Shown piece by piece: positions 43,442-51,726 of a DNA stretch of 64,000 nucleotides (positions within the stretch are counted from its first letter, which is position 1; each line of letters opens with the position of its first letter). A program made the position numbers and the translations under genes. This stretch comes from Clostridia bacterium (GTDB lineage: Bacteria > Bacillota > DAOUPZ01), in the NCBI GenBank assembly GCA_030625885.1, contig DAOUPZ010000019.1, positions 1-64,000 of the forward strand, in the 5' to 3' direction. Below the pieces are notes generated by a model. It was given only the letters and a program-made list of their open reading frames with translations. It was not told where the DNA came from and ran no database searches.

Positions 43442-44242
43442 ATGGGAAGGGCTGATGAAGTAGATTACAAGATATATGGTAGTGAAATGCAATGTGTAGA
43501 AATTGAATTAGACCCTAGTGAAAGTGTTATCGCAGAAGCAGGCGGTATGCTGCATATGGATGATGTGATTGAGATGGAAACAATTTTTGGGGACGGATCA
43601 GGGAAAAATAGCGGCGGCGGTTTAATGGGTAAACTGTTTGGGGCCGGGAAACGCGTTTTAACGGGTGAGAGTTTGTTTATGACGGTTTTTACCAATCAGG
43701 GTCAAGGTAAAAAACACGTTTCTTTTGCTTCACCTTATCCCGGTAAAATTATTCCTTTAGATTTGGCCGCATTGGGTGGAAAAATGATTTGTCAGAAGGA
43801 TGCTTTTTTGTGTGCCGCCAAAGGTGTTTCTATTGGCATTGAATTTAAAAGAAATTTAGGTACGGGTTTCTTTGGCGGGGAAGGTTTTATCATGCAAAAA
43901 TTAGAAGGAGACGGATTGGCTTTTTTGCATGCCGGGGGAACGATATTAAAGAAAGAGCTTCAGGCAGGTGAAAGAATTAAAGTGGATACGGGTTGTTTGG
44001 TTGCTTTTACACCCCATGTTCATTATGATATTGAAATGGTGAAAGGTATTAAAAGTGCCTTTTTTGGGGGTGAAGGATTATTTTTTGCCACACTATCAGG
44101 ACCGGGTACCGTGTACCTTCAAACCTTACCATTCAGCCGGTTAGCAGATCGTATCTATAAAGCAGCGCCTCAGTCAGCAACGCAAAGAAAGGGAGAAGGT
44201 TCCTTGCTAGGTGCATTAGGGGATATGTTGGATGGAGATTAA
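43442..44242 (+). CDS. TIGR00266/AIM24 family protein
   Basis: This 266-residue protein of the AIM24/TIGR00266 beta-sandwich family has [74 protein letters not shown] and [21 protein letters not shown]. Its function in bacteria is not known. A strong AAGGAGG precedes the start. It is divergent from the Crp/Fnr gene and followed by the second structured element. Confidence 0.88.
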   Translation: MGRADEVDYKIYGSEMQCVEIELDPSESVIAEAGGMLHMDDVIEMETIFGDGSGKNSGGGLMGKLFGAGKRVLTGESLFMTVFTNQGQGKKHVSFASPYPGKIIPLDLAALGGKMICQKDAFLCAAKGVSIGIEFKRNLGTGFFGGEGFIMQKLEGDGLAFLHAGGTILKKELQAGERIKVDTGCLVAFTPHVHYDIEMVKGIKSAFFGGEGLFFATLSGPGTVYLQTLPFSRLADRIYKAAPQSATQRKGEGSLLGALGDMLDGD

Positions 44243-44324
44243 TAGGTAGCAGCATATTTCGCTCAGTGGTCAGGCTAAAAGTCTGGCTTCTTTTTATAGG
44301 ATGTGAAAGTATAAATTTTATGTG

Positions 44325-44476
44325 GAAGTTTGTACTTAGGCATGGTTATGCTTCCAGTTACCTTCTAAGCTAAAGAAGGTCGTGTGATATAGAAAGTTGC
44401 TGCTCTTGAAGTAGGGTAGGTAATAATTAGATAGGATTGAGGCCATCGACGCCATAACCATGCCCAAGTAGGTTGA
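44325..44476. repeat. Dispersed structured element, copy 2
   Basis: This segment of about 152 nt has the same ordered blocks as 31345-31511. Its closing stem is nearly perfect: TACTTAGGCATGGTTAT (44333-44349) pairs with ATAACCATGCCCAAGTA (44454-44470) with one mismatch. Like copy 1 it is followed at once by a short tandem repeat. Either a MITE-like element or a structured RNA. Confidence 0.72.
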
Positions 44477-44484
44477 ATCTTTAT

Positions 44485-44546
44485 CTTTTAACTGTCAACT
44501 GTCCACTATCAACTGTCAACTAAAAACAGTCCCCGACTGTTTTTTA
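44485..44546 (+). repeat. AACTGTC simple repeat with terminator hairpin
   Basis: Repeats of AACTGTCAACTGTCC-type units are followed by an AAAACAGTC-CCCC-GACTGTTTT stem and a T-run. A near-identical module, with a different stem, lies at 56010-56078. Confidence 0.7.
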
Positions 44547-44561
44547 AAGGGGGTATAAGTT

Positions 44562-44972
44562 ATGAAAATGAAAGAATTTACTTTGGGAACATGGAAGACG
44601 AAACCTTGTATTGAGGTAAAAGTGAAGCTTGAGGAGCCGTCAGGCACTTTACGGGTTTTGCTCGCTAAGGCAGCGTCGAGGCAGAAGCACTTTGTGATTA
44701 AATTTTATCCCGGCGAGCAGATGGTGAGAGGATTTGAGTTATTGGATGGTGAAAAGCCGCCGGAATCCTTGCAACGGGAAAATGTGATGCGGTTTTTTCA
44801 GGATCCTGATGAGGTGGATGTTTGTTTTAGCCGGGCTAAACCAGCTGTGCGAGAAATGATGGGCTTAGAGATTGATGATCAACGCTTTCCCATTAAGCAG
44901 GATGTGGTATATGAGGCGATTATTGAGTTTAAGAAGATGTTAGATGAAATGCAGTATATTTTAATGAGGTAA
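44562..44972 (+). CDS. Unknown 136-residue protein
   Basis: No family was recognised. The protein is soluble and mildly basic, with alternating charged strands and helices. It has GTWKTKPCIEVKVKLEEPSG near the start, HFVIKFYPGEQMVRGFELLDG in the middle and a C-terminal helix EAIIEFKKMLDEMQYIL. There is no signal peptide or membrane helix. GGGGGTAT before the ATG is an acceptable ribosome site. It stands alone between the structured repeat and the metal transporter genes. Confidence 0.65.
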   Translation: MKMKEFTLGTWKTKPCIEVKVKLEEPSGTLRVLLAKAASRQKHFVIKFYPGEQMVRGFELLDGEKPPESLQRENVMRFFQDPDEVDVCFSRAKPAVREMMGLEIDDQRFPIKQDVVYEAIIEFKKMLDEMQYILMR

Positions 44973-45084
44973 AGGGCATTTCTAGAATAGAAGATTTAGG
45001 TTAATATGATGAATTGACAGGGTAAAAACTTACTGCTGTAATAAATTTAAGTATCAGCAAGCATTTATTAGGAGGCAGATTTTG

Positions 45085-45954
45085 ATGAAACGGGCAGGCG
45101 TTATGATACGATTTGTGCTAGGTTTGATGTTGCTTTTGTCGGGGTGTTCTCAACAGGCTCAGCCTATGGGGACAGCACCAAGGGAGCAAAAAATTCCAGT
45201 GGTGGTTTCTATATTACCGCAAAAAACATTTGTTGAGAAAATAGGTGGGGATCGCGTCCATGTATCGGTCATGGTCCCACCAGGGGCAAGCCCTGCAACT
45301 TATGCGCCTGCGCCGCAGCAATTGAAAGAGATAACGCATGCACAATTATATGTGATGGTCGGTTCGCCCCTTCCTTTTGAGAATACATGGATGCAGAAAA
45401 TAATGGATGTTAATCCTAATATGAAAGTGGTTAATTCAGCTGAGGGAATTAAAATACTAGGGAACGATCCACACATTTGGCTTTCTCCTTCCCGTGTTAT
45501 GGGGCAGGTAGAAAACATTTACGAGGCACTTGTTGAGGCAGATCCCGATTATCAAGCTGTTTATCAAGAGAATAAGGAACATTTTATTACGGAATTAGAG
45601 ATGGTGGATCAGAGGATAACAGCAGAAATGGCTGTAGTAGAAAACAAAAAGTTTATGATCTTTCATCCATCTTGGGGATATTTTGCAGCAGACTATGGTT
45701 TAGAGCAGATTCCTATTCAGTATGAAGGGAAGGAGGCCAATCCGGCAGCATTACAACAGCTGATCGATAAGGCCAAAGCAGAAGGAATCACAGTTATCTT
45801 TGTGCAAAAACAATTGAGTATCAAAAGTGCCCAGATGATTTCTAATGCAATCAATGGCAAGGTGATGATCATTGATCCATTAGCGCCTAATTACATTGAG
45901 AATTTAAAAGCAGTAGCAAAAGGATTTCAGCAAGGGATGAAGGATAATGAATAA
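45085..45954 (+). CDS. Zinc/manganese ABC transporter binding lipoprotein (ZnuA/TroA)
   Basis: This 289-residue cluster A-I metal-binding protein has a lipoprotein signal (LLLSGC). The family fold shows PVVVSILPQKTFVEKIGGDRVHVSVMVPPGASPATYAP and metal-ligand residues in DPHIWLSP, FHPSWGYFA and a C-terminal IIDPLAP. Typical members bind Zn2+ or Mn2+ with His/Asp/Glu. One usual His in PPGASPHTYEP is Ala here (SPATYAP), which is unusual and may alter the metal. It overlaps the ATPase gene by 8 nt. Confidence 0.92.
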   Translation: MKRAGVMIRFVLGLMLLLSGCSQQAQPMGTAPREQKIPVVVSILPQKTFVEKIGGDRVHVSVMVPPGASPATYAPAPQQLKEITHAQLYVMVGSPLPFENTWMQKIMDVNPNMKVVNSAEGIKILGNDPHIWLSPSRVMGQVENIYEALVEADPDYQAVYQENKEHFITELEMVDQRITAEMAVVENKKFMIFHPSWGYFAADYGLEQIPIQYEGKEANPAALQQLIDKAKAEGITVIFVQKQLSIKSAQMISNAINGKVMIIDPLAPNYIENLKAVAKGFQQGMKDNE

Positions 45955-46720
45955 TGAATTGGTTAAATTAAATCAAATTTCAATCAGCTTTGATAAAATA
46001 TGTGTTTTAAAGGATGTTAACCTTACCATTAAACAAGGTGATTTTGTGGGGATTATTGGTCCTAATGGCGGAGGGAAAACCACACTCCTTAAAGTTATTT
46101 TAGGGTTACTTAAACCGACAACGGGTAAACGTCTCGTGGCAGGAAACTGTATTTTGGGATATGTGCCCCAATATTCTCAATTTGAAAGAGATTTTCCCAT
46201 TCGGGTATGGGATGTCGTTTTAATGGGGCGTTTGGGAAGACGGATGATTTTTAAACGATATGATAACACGGATCGAAAAATGGCTGAGGATGCTTTAGAA
46301 GCGGTGGATATGGTACCATTTAAAAATTATCAGGTTAGTAAACTTTCAGGGGGGCAACGGCAACGGGTTATGATTGCGAGGGCGTTAGCAGCTCAGCCTA
46401 AGATGCTTCTGCTGGACGAACCTACCGCCAATGTAGATTGTCAACATGGCTATGATTTGTATGAGTTGCTCAAGAAGTTGAATGATGAACGCGTAACTAT
46501 TGTTATGGTATCCCACGATATGAGCGCAATATCGACTTATGTCAAGCAGATTGCTTGTGTGAATAAAACACTTTTTTATCACGATTCGAAAGAAATAACG
46601 ACAGAAATGCTAGAGGCAACTTATGGCTGCAGTTTTGAATTGTTGGGGCATGGTATTCCCCATCGTGTTTTAAAAAAACATAAGGAGAACGAATGGGATG
46701 TTAGAAATTCTACATTATGA
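45947..46720 (+). CDS. Metal ABC transporter ATPase (ZnuC-like)
   Basis: This 257-residue ABC ATPase has Walker A GPNGGGKTTLLK near residue 39. The Q-loop YVPQYSQ, the signature LSGGQRQRVMIARAL, Walker B LLLDEPTANVD and the switch His SHD are all present. It lies between the binding protein and permease, giving a complete ZnuABC/MntABC-type importer. It overlaps both neighbours, so the operon is translationally coupled. Confidence 0.95.
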   Translation: MNNELVKLNQISISFDKICVLKDVNLTIKQGDFVGIIGPNGGGKTTLLKVILGLLKPTTGKRLVAGNCILGYVPQYSQFERDFPIRVWDVVLMGRLGRRMIFKRYDNTDRKMAEDALEAVDMVPFKNYQVSKLSGGQRQRVMIARALAAQPKMLLLDEPTANVDCQHGYDLYELLKKLNDERVTIVMVSHDMSAISTYVKQIACVNKTLFYHDSKEITTEMLEATYGCSFELLGHGIPHRVLKKHKENEWDVRNSTL

Positions 46721-47561
46721 ATTTATGCAAAACGCATGGGTTGCCGGGATCTTGGCTAGTATTGCCTGTGGTATGATTGGAACCTATGTGGTGGTTAAGC
46801 GAATATCATTTATTAGCGGAGGCATTTCCCACGCTGCTTTTGGGGGGATTGGGTTAGGGTATTTTCTGGGTATTAATCCTATGATTGGTGCAATGGTGTT
46901 TGGTGTAGCATCTGCGGTGGGATTAGGGATCATTAGTAAAAGGACCCATCAACATGAAGAAACGGTAATAGGGGTATTATGGTCCATGGGAATGGCTTTA
47001 GGTATCATTTTTATTTATTTAACACCCGGATATGCGCCTGATTTGATGAGTTATCTGTTTGGGGATATTTTAATGGTTCCGAGAATGGACTTAATGATGA
47101 TGGCTATTTTAGACGGGATGATTATGGTTATTGTTTTTTTATTTTACAAAGAATTTCTTGCTTTTTGCTTTGATGAAGAATTTTGTGCAGCTATGGGGGT
47201 GCCTGTATATCCCTTATATTTGCTTTTGTTGTGTTTGATTTCTCTTACGGTAGTTACTTTGATAAGAGTGGTTGGAATTATTTTAGTGATGGCGCTTTTG
47301 ATTATTCCACCCTCGATCAGTCGTCGTTTTACACATCATCTTGGCAAGATGATGTGTATTTCCATTGCATTAGGCATGGCTTTTACGACTCTAGGGTTAT
47401 GGCTTTCTTATCAATTTTCTCTCCCTTCCGGGGCTGTGATTATTCTTGTGGCGGGTATCAATTTTTTGTTATTTGCTTTTATTCCCAAAACAATATTTTT
47501 AGTCAAGTTGAAATGCTTAATAGGACACTTTACAGGAGAAGCTTATTTAGATGAAAAATAA
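46698..47561 (+). CDS. Metal ABC transporter permease (ZnuB-like)
   Basis: This 287-residue permease of the ABC-3 family has about eight membrane helices. It has the family blocks GTYVVVKRISFISGGISHAAFGGIGLGYF and VVGIILVMALLIIPPSISRRFTH. It overlaps the ATPase gene by 23 nt and ends the operon. The metal transported (Zn or Mn) is not decided by the sequence. Confidence 0.94.
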   Translation: MLEILHYEFMQNAWVAGILASIACGMIGTYVVVKRISFISGGISHAAFGGIGLGYFLGINPMIGAMVFGVASAVGLGIISKRTHQHEETVIGVLWSMGMALGIIFIYLTPGYAPDLMSYLFGDILMVPRMDLMMMAILDGMIMVIVFLFYKEFLAFCFDEEFCAAMGVPVYPLYLLLLCLISLTVVTLIRVVGIILVMALLIIPPSISRRFTHHLGKMMCISIALGMAFTTLGLWLSYQFSLPSGAVIILVAGINFLLFAFIPKTIFLVKLKCLIGHFTGEAYLDEK

Positions 47562-47648
47562 AAAATATTGTTGGAATCGGATAAAGGATTTTTTTCTCAT
47601 TAAATAGAAAGTATTAGCAAATGAATAAGAAAAACCGGGGGAATGTAA

Positions 47649-48680
47649 ATGACTAACAAGAGTAATTCAATCCGTGAGTATATCACAAATGTTCTTAATG
47701 GTATGGCTTTAGGTCTTTTTGCTTCTTTAATTATTGGTTTGATTCTTAAGCAAATCGGGGATTTTTCTAATGTGTCTGCTCTGGTTTACTTTGGGAAAGT
47801 TGCTCAATTGATGATGGGGCCTGCTATTGGGGCAGGTGTAGCTTTCAGTGTGGGTGCCCCGCCACTGGGTATTTTTGCTTCCTTAGCAACGGGTGCTATA
47901 GGGGCAGGTACGGTGGGGATGGATGAAGCAGGGCAAGTTTTAATAAAGATTGGGGAACCTGTGGGTGCATTGGTAGCAGCATGGGTCGGTGCAGAATTTG
48001 CTAAACTCATTGGGGGAAAGACCAAAGTGGATATTGTTCTAGTTCCTTTGGGAACGATTTTAATAGGCGGGTTTGCAGGGGTTTTTGTCGGGCCATTTGT
48101 CGCTTCTCTTATGAAAGGTTTGGGCGCCCTTATTAATCGTGCCACTTTATTGCATCCCATTCCGATGGGTATAACGGTAGCGGTTTTAATGGGTATGATT
48201 TTAACACTGCCGATCAGCAGTGCCGCACTTGCCATTGCCTTAGGGTTGGATGGACTGGCAGCCGGGGCAGCAACGGTAGGGTGTTCAGCGCAAATGATTG
48301 GGTTTGCGGTTGCAAGTTTCAAGGAAAATGGAATTGGCGGTTTGATTGCTCAGGGTCTAGGAACATCTATGTTACAAGTTCCTAACATTATCCGCAATCC
48401 TCGGATTTGGATCCCACCGACAGTTGCAGGCGGTTTACTGGGTCCTTTGGCGACACGTGTTTTCTATATGCATAATAACAGTATCGGGGCTGGTATGGGG
48501 ACGGCTGGTTTGGTAGGTCAGTTTGGTACGTTGGCAGCGATGGGGGGACAAGCGTCAACTAATGGTATTCTTATTAAGATTGCTTTACTCCACTTTATTC
48601 TTCCGGCGATTATTACACTCATTATTACACAATACTTACGGAAAATAGGTTGGATTAAACAGGGGGATATGAAGCTTTAA
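47649..48680 (+). CDS. PTS_IIC_2 family membrane protein
   Basis: This 343-residue protein has about nine membrane helices, rich in Gly and Ala. It matches the PTS_EIIC_2 (PF13303) family: LIIGLILKQIGDFSNVSALVYFGKVAQLMMGPAIG, GAPPLGIFASLATGAIGAGTVG, PIPMGITVAVLMGMILTLPISSAAL, and NGILIKIALLHFILPA. It has no IIA or IIB domain and no PTS genes nearby, so phosphotransfer is doubtful and a stand-alone transport role is possible. GGGGG precedes the ATG. Confidence 0.85.
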   Translation: MTNKSNSIREYITNVLNGMALGLFASLIIGLILKQIGDFSNVSALVYFGKVAQLMMGPAIGAGVAFSVGAPPLGIFASLATGAIGAGTVGMDEAGQVLIKIGEPVGALVAAWVGAEFAKLIGGKTKVDIVLVPLGTILIGGFAGVFVGPFVASLMKGLGALINRATLLHPIPMGITVAVLMGMILTLPISSAALAIALGLDGLAAGAATVGCSAQMIGFAVASFKENGIGGLIAQGLGTSMLQVPNIIRNPRIWIPPTVAGGLLGPLATRVFYMHNNSIGAGMGTAGLVGQFGTLAAMGGQASTNGILIKIALLHFILPAIITLIITQYLRKIGWIKQGDMKL

Positions 48681-48710
48681 CAATATACTCAGCACATTGA
48701 GCAATAATTG

Positions 48711-48739
48711 TTGAAATAAAAGGTGAAATTAAGTATAAT
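48711..48739 (+). promoter_or_regulatory. Promoter of the fluoride riboswitch
   Basis: TTGAAA (48711-48716), a 17-nt spacer and a perfect TATAAT (48734-48739) lie just before the riboswitch. Confidence 0.8.
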
Positions 48740-48764
48740 CGAAGTACAAAAAACATAAAAGCAC

Positions 48765-48830
48765 TTAAGGGGATGAGGCTCCCCGGAGCATATTTGCTCA
48801 AACCCAGAATTGGTAATAGCTTCTACTGGT
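48765..48830 (+). ncRNA. Fluoride riboswitch (crcB motif)
   Basis: The core matches the recalled fluoride aptamer. A GGGG-ATGAGGCT-CCCC helix comes first, with the conserved GATGAGG loop, then AAAC (48799-48803), a short CCAG/TGG stem and TAATAGCTTCTACTGG. The GAGGC of the first loop can pair with GCTTC, forming the known pseudoknot. An extra small hairpin (GAGCATATTTGCTC) is inserted before AAAC. It overlaps a terminator and is followed by a dynamin-like gene. Confidence 0.88.
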
Positions 48831-48857
48831 TATAAGAGAGTAGAAGCTATTTTTTTA
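48816..48857 (+). terminator. Fluoride-controlled terminator
   Basis: ATAGCTTCTAC (48816-48826) pairs perfectly with GTAGAAGCTAT (48840-48850), followed by Ts. Its left arm is part of the aptamer pseudoknot, so fluoride binding should prevent termination: an ON switch. Confidence 0.9.
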
Positions 48858-48883
48858 TATAAAGCACTCATAGGAGGGGAAAA

Positions 48884-50650
48884 ATGAAACTTGATTATTT
48901 TATAGCAAAAGATGGGATGATTCACCTATGCCATCTTCTTGAGGAAGAGGCAAAGTCCATTCGAAAAGATTTATATCATAAAATGGAGCGCCTGGTTCAT
49001 AAAGCAGAGGAAAATCAATTTAATTTAGTTGTGCTCGGCCAATTTAAACGAGGGAAGACAACGTTTATCAATGCGATGTTAGGTCAAGATATTTTGCCTA
49101 CATCCGTAACGCCTTTAACATCTGTCATTACTAAGATTGCCTATGGTCAAAAAATACAATTGGAAGTGGTATTTTTAAATCAGGAACGAAAAATGATTCC
49201 TCTAGATCAATTATCTCAGTATGTGACAGAACGGGAGAACCCTAAAAACGAAAAAGGGGTCCAGGAAGTTTTCATTTATTATCCTGCTGAGTTTTTAAAA
49301 GGTGGTATTTTTATGATTGATACGCCGGGTGTTGGATCAGTCTATCAACATAATACCGATGTAGCCCATGAAATTATTCCTGAGGTTGATGCGGCTTTAT
49401 TTCTTCTAGGTGTTGATCCGCCCATCAGTGAAGTTGAATATCATTTTTTGCATGATGTCAAATCCTATGCCCCTAAAATATTTTTCTTACAAAATAAAAT
49501 TGATTTAATGCAGGAAAAGGAGCAGGTGGAATCATTAGAATTCTCGGCTAAAGTGATCAGGGAAGCCTTGGAATCGGATGAGGTTTTTATCTATCCTATT
49601 TCTGCGCGCAAAGCATTAGAGGGAAGGATACAAGAAAATGATGCTTTGGTTGAGGCAAGTAAACTGCCTGTTTTTGAAAACGATTTAATGTCCTTTTTGA
49701 TAGAAAATAAGGGCCGTGTTATGCTGCAAAAAGTGCTTAAACAATCGTTAAATGTTGCCAGTGAATTGCTTCTTGATCTTCAATTAAGAGAAAAAGCAAC
49801 ACAGTTACCCGTGCAAGTTTTGCAGGAAAAAAACACGGCTTTTGAGCGGTCTATGGTGAGCATTGATCAGGATAAAAAGGATAATATCTACCTTTTGCAA
49901 GGGGAAACTGCGTCGTTGATAGATGTTGTCCAGGAAGATTTAAACCAACTGAAAAACCAATTGATTGAAACATTGAAAGAAGAACGCAAACGGTTCTTAA
50001 AAACAAAAAAGGAGTTAAGAGGTAAAGGACTGGAAGATGCATTATGGGCTATGATTCAGGATAAAGTATACGCAGCTTTTGAAAGCTGGCAAAAGGGAGA
50101 AGAAGATAAAATTGAGGGGTTATTATTAAAAATAATGCATCGTTTTGAGAAAAAGACAAACGAGGTTGTGGAAACGATTGTCAGAATCTCGACTGAGTTA
50201 TTTGATTTAAAAATAGATTATTTTTCTGCGATTGAAACGGCAATGCCTTCCAAAGGGCTATATTACATCGCGCGACGAGAGAAGTCTTTCTGGCTTATCA
50301 GCTTTAAAAGTTTTTACCGCTGGATCCCGGATCATTTTCATCGTCAATTTTTAATGCGGGAATCACAGCGTAAGATTGAGGATTGGGTGGACAATAACTG
50401 CGGTCGGGTAAGATATGATTTTGTAATGCGCTTAAAAGAAACTTTGGGAGCATTTTCAGGCCAGTTAGAAGAAAAAATACAGGAGACACAGAATCATATT
50501 CATCAAGTCATTCAGGAGATTGCTTTAAAGAAGCAGAAAGACCAGCAAGAAATATCCGTTATGGAAGACGAAATAAATGCTCATGTAAAGGCGATTGAGT
50601 GTATAAAAAAAGAGCTGGAATCATGGCAGCAACGATTTGACAGGGAGTAG
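48884..50650 (+). CDS. Dynamin-like GTPase
   Basis: This 588-residue dynamin-family protein has an N-terminal GTPase domain: G1 GQFKRGKTT near residues 51-59, G2 threonines in PTSVTPLTSV, G3 DTPGVGS near 146, and G4 NKIDL near 204. A long helical region of about 350 residues is predicted to form the stalk (coiled coils from about 310). A hydrophobic, aromatic stretch near 450-490 (KSFWLISFKSFYRWIPDHF) could be the membrane paddle. Bacterial dynamins remodel or protect membranes. Its only visible control is a fluoride riboswitch with a terminator. No partner dynamin gene is adjacent. Confidence 0.92.
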   Translation: MKLDYFIAKDGMIHLCHLLEEEAKSIRKDLYHKMERLVHKAEENQFNLVVLGQFKRGKTTFINAMLGQDILPTSVTPLTSVITKIAYGQKIQLEVVFLNQERKMIPLDQLSQYVTERENPKNEKGVQEVFIYYPAEFLKGGIFMIDTPGVGSVYQHNTDVAHEIIPEVDAALFLLGVDPPISEVEYHFLHDVKSYAPKIFFLQNKIDLMQEKEQVESLEFSAKVIREALESDEVFIYPISARKALEGRIQENDALVEASKLPVFENDLMSFLIENKGRVMLQKVLKQSLNVASELLLDLQLREKATQLPVQVLQEKNTAFERSMVSIDQDKKDNIYLLQGETASLIDVVQEDLNQLKNQLIETLKEERKRFLKTKKELRGKGLEDALWAMIQDKVYAAFESWQKGEEDKIEGLLLKIMHRFEKKTNEVVETIVRISTELFDLKIDYFSAIETAMPSKGLYYIARREKSFWLISFKSFYRWIPDHFHRQFLMRESQRKIEDWVDNNCGRVRYDFVMRLKETLGAFSGQLEEKIQETQNHIHQVIQEIALKKQKDQQEISVMEDEINAHVKAIECIKKELESWQQRFDRE

Positions 50651-50765
50651 AAGGGTTAACTTATATCATTGGGACACACTACTCGTATCTCGTAGAATGT
50701 ACCCAATATGTATATATTTTACTTTTCTCTTTCAACAGTCGTAAGCTCCGGCCTTTCCTCTTTCC

Positions 50766-50793
50766 AATGAAAACGGTATTAGCCGTTTTCATT
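50766..50793. terminator. Bidirectional hairpin at the ferritin-like gene end
   Basis: AATGAAAACGG pairs with CCGTTTTCATT. The minus-strand stop codon is in the loop, and similar AAAACGG...CCGTTTT stems recur in other gaps. Confidence 0.65.
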
Positions 50794-51441
50794 TACTTTC
50801 TCTAGTGCTTCTTCAGCAGTATACCCTTGACCGACTAGAACACCAGATAATATGAATTTCTGGAAGACCTGTTCTAAATCAAGGGTTTCTTCTGCTTCTT
50901 CTAGTCCCTGTTTAATCAAAGGGTTAATGTATTTTCCCCATTGTCTAGGCTCAGAATTTTCAACGTTAGGGTGATTGGCTGTTGCCATATTTAAAGTGAA
51001 TAAATAGTTATATTTAGCAGAATGTTTTATCTCATCTGTAATAATTTCAAACAACATGTCTCGATATATTTTTGTAGGGAGTCCTGCCCTAATTTCCCGA
51101 TACATTTCTATCGCTCTTAGCTCACCAAATAATGCTTTTTTAATGCCTTCAACATAAGATTTTGGCTTTTGAAAAAGGTCTTCATTGGTAAGGGTAATAT
51201 CTCTGCCCGTAAAATCTCGATAAATTTTTTTAAACATTTTAAAGTGTTTGCGTTCATCATCGCGAATGGAAGCAATGATATTTTTTTCTTCTTTTGAGGG
51301 AGCGAGACCGATCAGATATTCATAAAACAATTCATCGGCTCTTTCTCCCTGTACGGCTTTTTGGATTAGTGAAAGCGATCTTTCCAAAGCCTTGGGATCA
51401 TATACTTTGCCATACTCTATATCGGGTCTATATTTTCTCAT
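50779..51441 (-). CDS. Ferritin-like (rubrerythrin-type) protein
   Basis: This 220-residue, four-helix-bundle protein has two EXXH-type diiron half-sites: DDERKH near residue 83 and DEIKHSAKY near 137, with other Glu residues in ERADELFYEYL and GELRAIEMYREI. There is no rubredoxin domain. The C-terminal part (about 155-220) is a separate helical extension. Such proteins handle peroxide or iron, in line with an anaerobe. AAGGAGG precedes the ATG. It is alone on the minus strand. Confidence 0.85.
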   Translation of the reverse strand: MRKYRPDIEYGKVYDPKALERSLSLIQKAVQGERADELFYEYLIGLAPSKEEKNIIASIRDDERKHFKMFKKIYRDFTGRDITLTNEDLFQKPKSYVEGIKKALFGELRAIEMYREIRAGLPTKIYRDMLFEIITDEIKHSAKYNYLFTLNMATANHPNVENSEPRQWGKYINPLIKQGLEEAEETLDLEQVFQKFILSGVLVGQGYTAEEALEKVNENG

Positions 51442-51726
51442 GATATAACCTCCTTGAAATTAGTAAAATCTCATTGTTAGAATATGAAAAAGCAAAAAAG
51501 GAGGTGCCTTGTAAATACTATTTTTTTTGTATTTAAAAGCCAAAAAATTTTTTCCATAGGATAAATGTAATATTAATTTTAAAAGAACTTAGGAAAAATA
51601 GGGCGCATAAATTGCTTGCTAATGCATATTTTTTACATAGTAGAATTAAAGTATTTGGCGTATAATTGTAATAGGTGTTTTTTATGGTAATAAAGAATAA
51701 TATATCCAAAAGGAGGCGAATGGAAT
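51442..51726. other. Promoter gap
   Basis: This AT-rich gap of 285 nt separates two divergent genes and presumably holds both promoters. No specific site was recognised. Confidence 0.4.

Larger units (their letters stand above)
44243..44561. other. Gap with structured repeat and simple repeat
   Basis: This gap holds a weak hairpin (CAGGC...GTCTG, about 44269-44290), the dispersed structured element (44325-44476) and the AACTGTC repeat with terminator (44485-44546). No gene was seen. Confidence 0.6.

Noticed and set aside
44325-44476. Structured element as a T-box, M-box, SAM or cobalamin riboswitch
   Set aside because: A GACGCC block recalls the M-box, but none of the diagnostic cores of these riboswitches is present in the right order.
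47649-48680. The fluoride riboswitch as part of the PTS-IIC-like gene
   Set aside because: The aptamer has its own promoter after the stop codon of that gene, and the terminator directly precedes the dynamin gene.
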